NCBI GenBank assembly: GCA_028865545.1
Contig: JAGWJY010000033.1
Location: forward strand, 1 to 35,292
DNA length: 35,292 nt
DNA from: Alphaproteobacteria bacterium
GTDB lineage: Bacteria > Pseudomonadota > Alphaproteobacteria > Micropepsales > Micropepsaceae
Reading direction: 5' to 3'
Shown here in pieces: positions 35,074-35,292 of the stretch. Both the position numbers and the translations under genes were made by a program. The notes below the pieces were generated by a model. The model was given only the letters and a program-made list of their open reading frames with translations. It made no database searches and was not told where the DNA came from. Position 1 is the stretch's first letter. Each line of letters starts with the position of its first letter.

Positions 35074-35292
35074 GGGTGATGTTCCTTAATGTACGACGTT
35101 GGATCCGTCCTCGACTCGCGAGCCTATGCAACTTCGGCACAGATCGACAACAAGAAGATGACAACGCATGATTCCGCCGTCACGCAAATGGCTGGCAGTG
35201 CATGCTGTTGGACAGAGGGCGAATTCTCGTGGCACGGCGCCGGCGCGCCGACTTTATCCGCGTCATCCGCAAAGCCACGACAATGCATTGCG

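Noticed and set aside
35168..35292. Open frame starting at ATG 35168 and running off the window end
   Set aside because: It has only 41 codons in the window, an Arg/Pro/His-rich translation and no recognisable motif. It could be the start of a gene but cannot be supported.

Overview
This is a GC-rich chromosomal window with dense, mostly ordinary bacterial genes. It holds no tRNA, rRNA, CRISPR array, phage gene or transposase that I can see. The gene set (FixL/FixJ, cytochrome bd with CydX and a CydP-like protein, UbiT/U/V, a PCu(A)C copper chaperone, paired acyl-CoA dehydrogenases) and an alphaproteobacterial-type intergenic palindromic repeat at 79-138 suggest a free-living alphaproteobacterium adapted to changing oxygen. 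A Rhizomicrobium/Micropepsaceae-like or rhizobial relative is a guess; the sequence alone does not settle the genus.

Layout. (1) 1-4.2 kb: envelope and protein quality-control genes: a Do/HtrA protease, a small Pmp3-like membrane protein, a secreted M28 metallopeptidase and a TerB-like protein. (2) 4.2-8.7 kb, minus strand: a DOMON-like protein translationally coupled to a NamZ/DUF1343 muramidase, two adjacent acyl-CoA dehydrogenases and a chorismate mutase. (3) 8.77-11.86 kb, minus strand: a compact five-gene cytochrome bd operon. In transcription order it encodes an undescribed 39-aa membrane microprotein, a CydP-like protein, CydA, CydB and CydX. (4) 11.86-12.0 kb: a divergent control region with a perfect TTGAC-N4-GTCAA (FNR/FixK-type) box overlapped by a 24-bp inverted repeat. 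(5) 12.0-15.7 kb, plus strand: a conserved hypothetical protein, FixL, FixJ, a stand-alone receiver behind a candidate FixJ-dependent promoter, and two tiny overlapping ORFs. (6) 15.8-17.6 kb: a copper module (DUF2946 protein, PCu(A)C chaperone, outer-membrane-like protein with an N-terminal CxCxC motif). (7) 17.6-20.1 kb, minus strand: ubiT-ubiU-ubiV, the O2-independent ubiquinone pathway, coupled by ATGA overlaps. (8) 20.3-22.5 kb, minus strand: a four-gene operon (NTF2-like, DUF1579-like, NIPSNAP, LysE-type exporter) divergent from a WYL regulator. (9) 23.6-29.9 kb: DUF969-DUF979-DUF2891 divergent from a fused 5-oxoprolinase, probably a 5-oxoproline uptake and utilisation locus. (10) 30.0-35.1 kb: a secreted penicillin-acylase-family enzyme and a large secreted beta-propeller/phosphoesterase protein, convergent and overlapping by 19 bp.

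The central theme is low-oxygen respiration. FixLJ would sense oxygen, an FNR/FixK-type factor would act on the cyd/hypothetical divergent promoter, cytochrome bd is the high-affinity oxidase, and UbiTUV makes quinone when the O2-dependent hydroxylases cannot. Protein identities come from motifs and family knowledge; regulatory links are inferred from sequence only.
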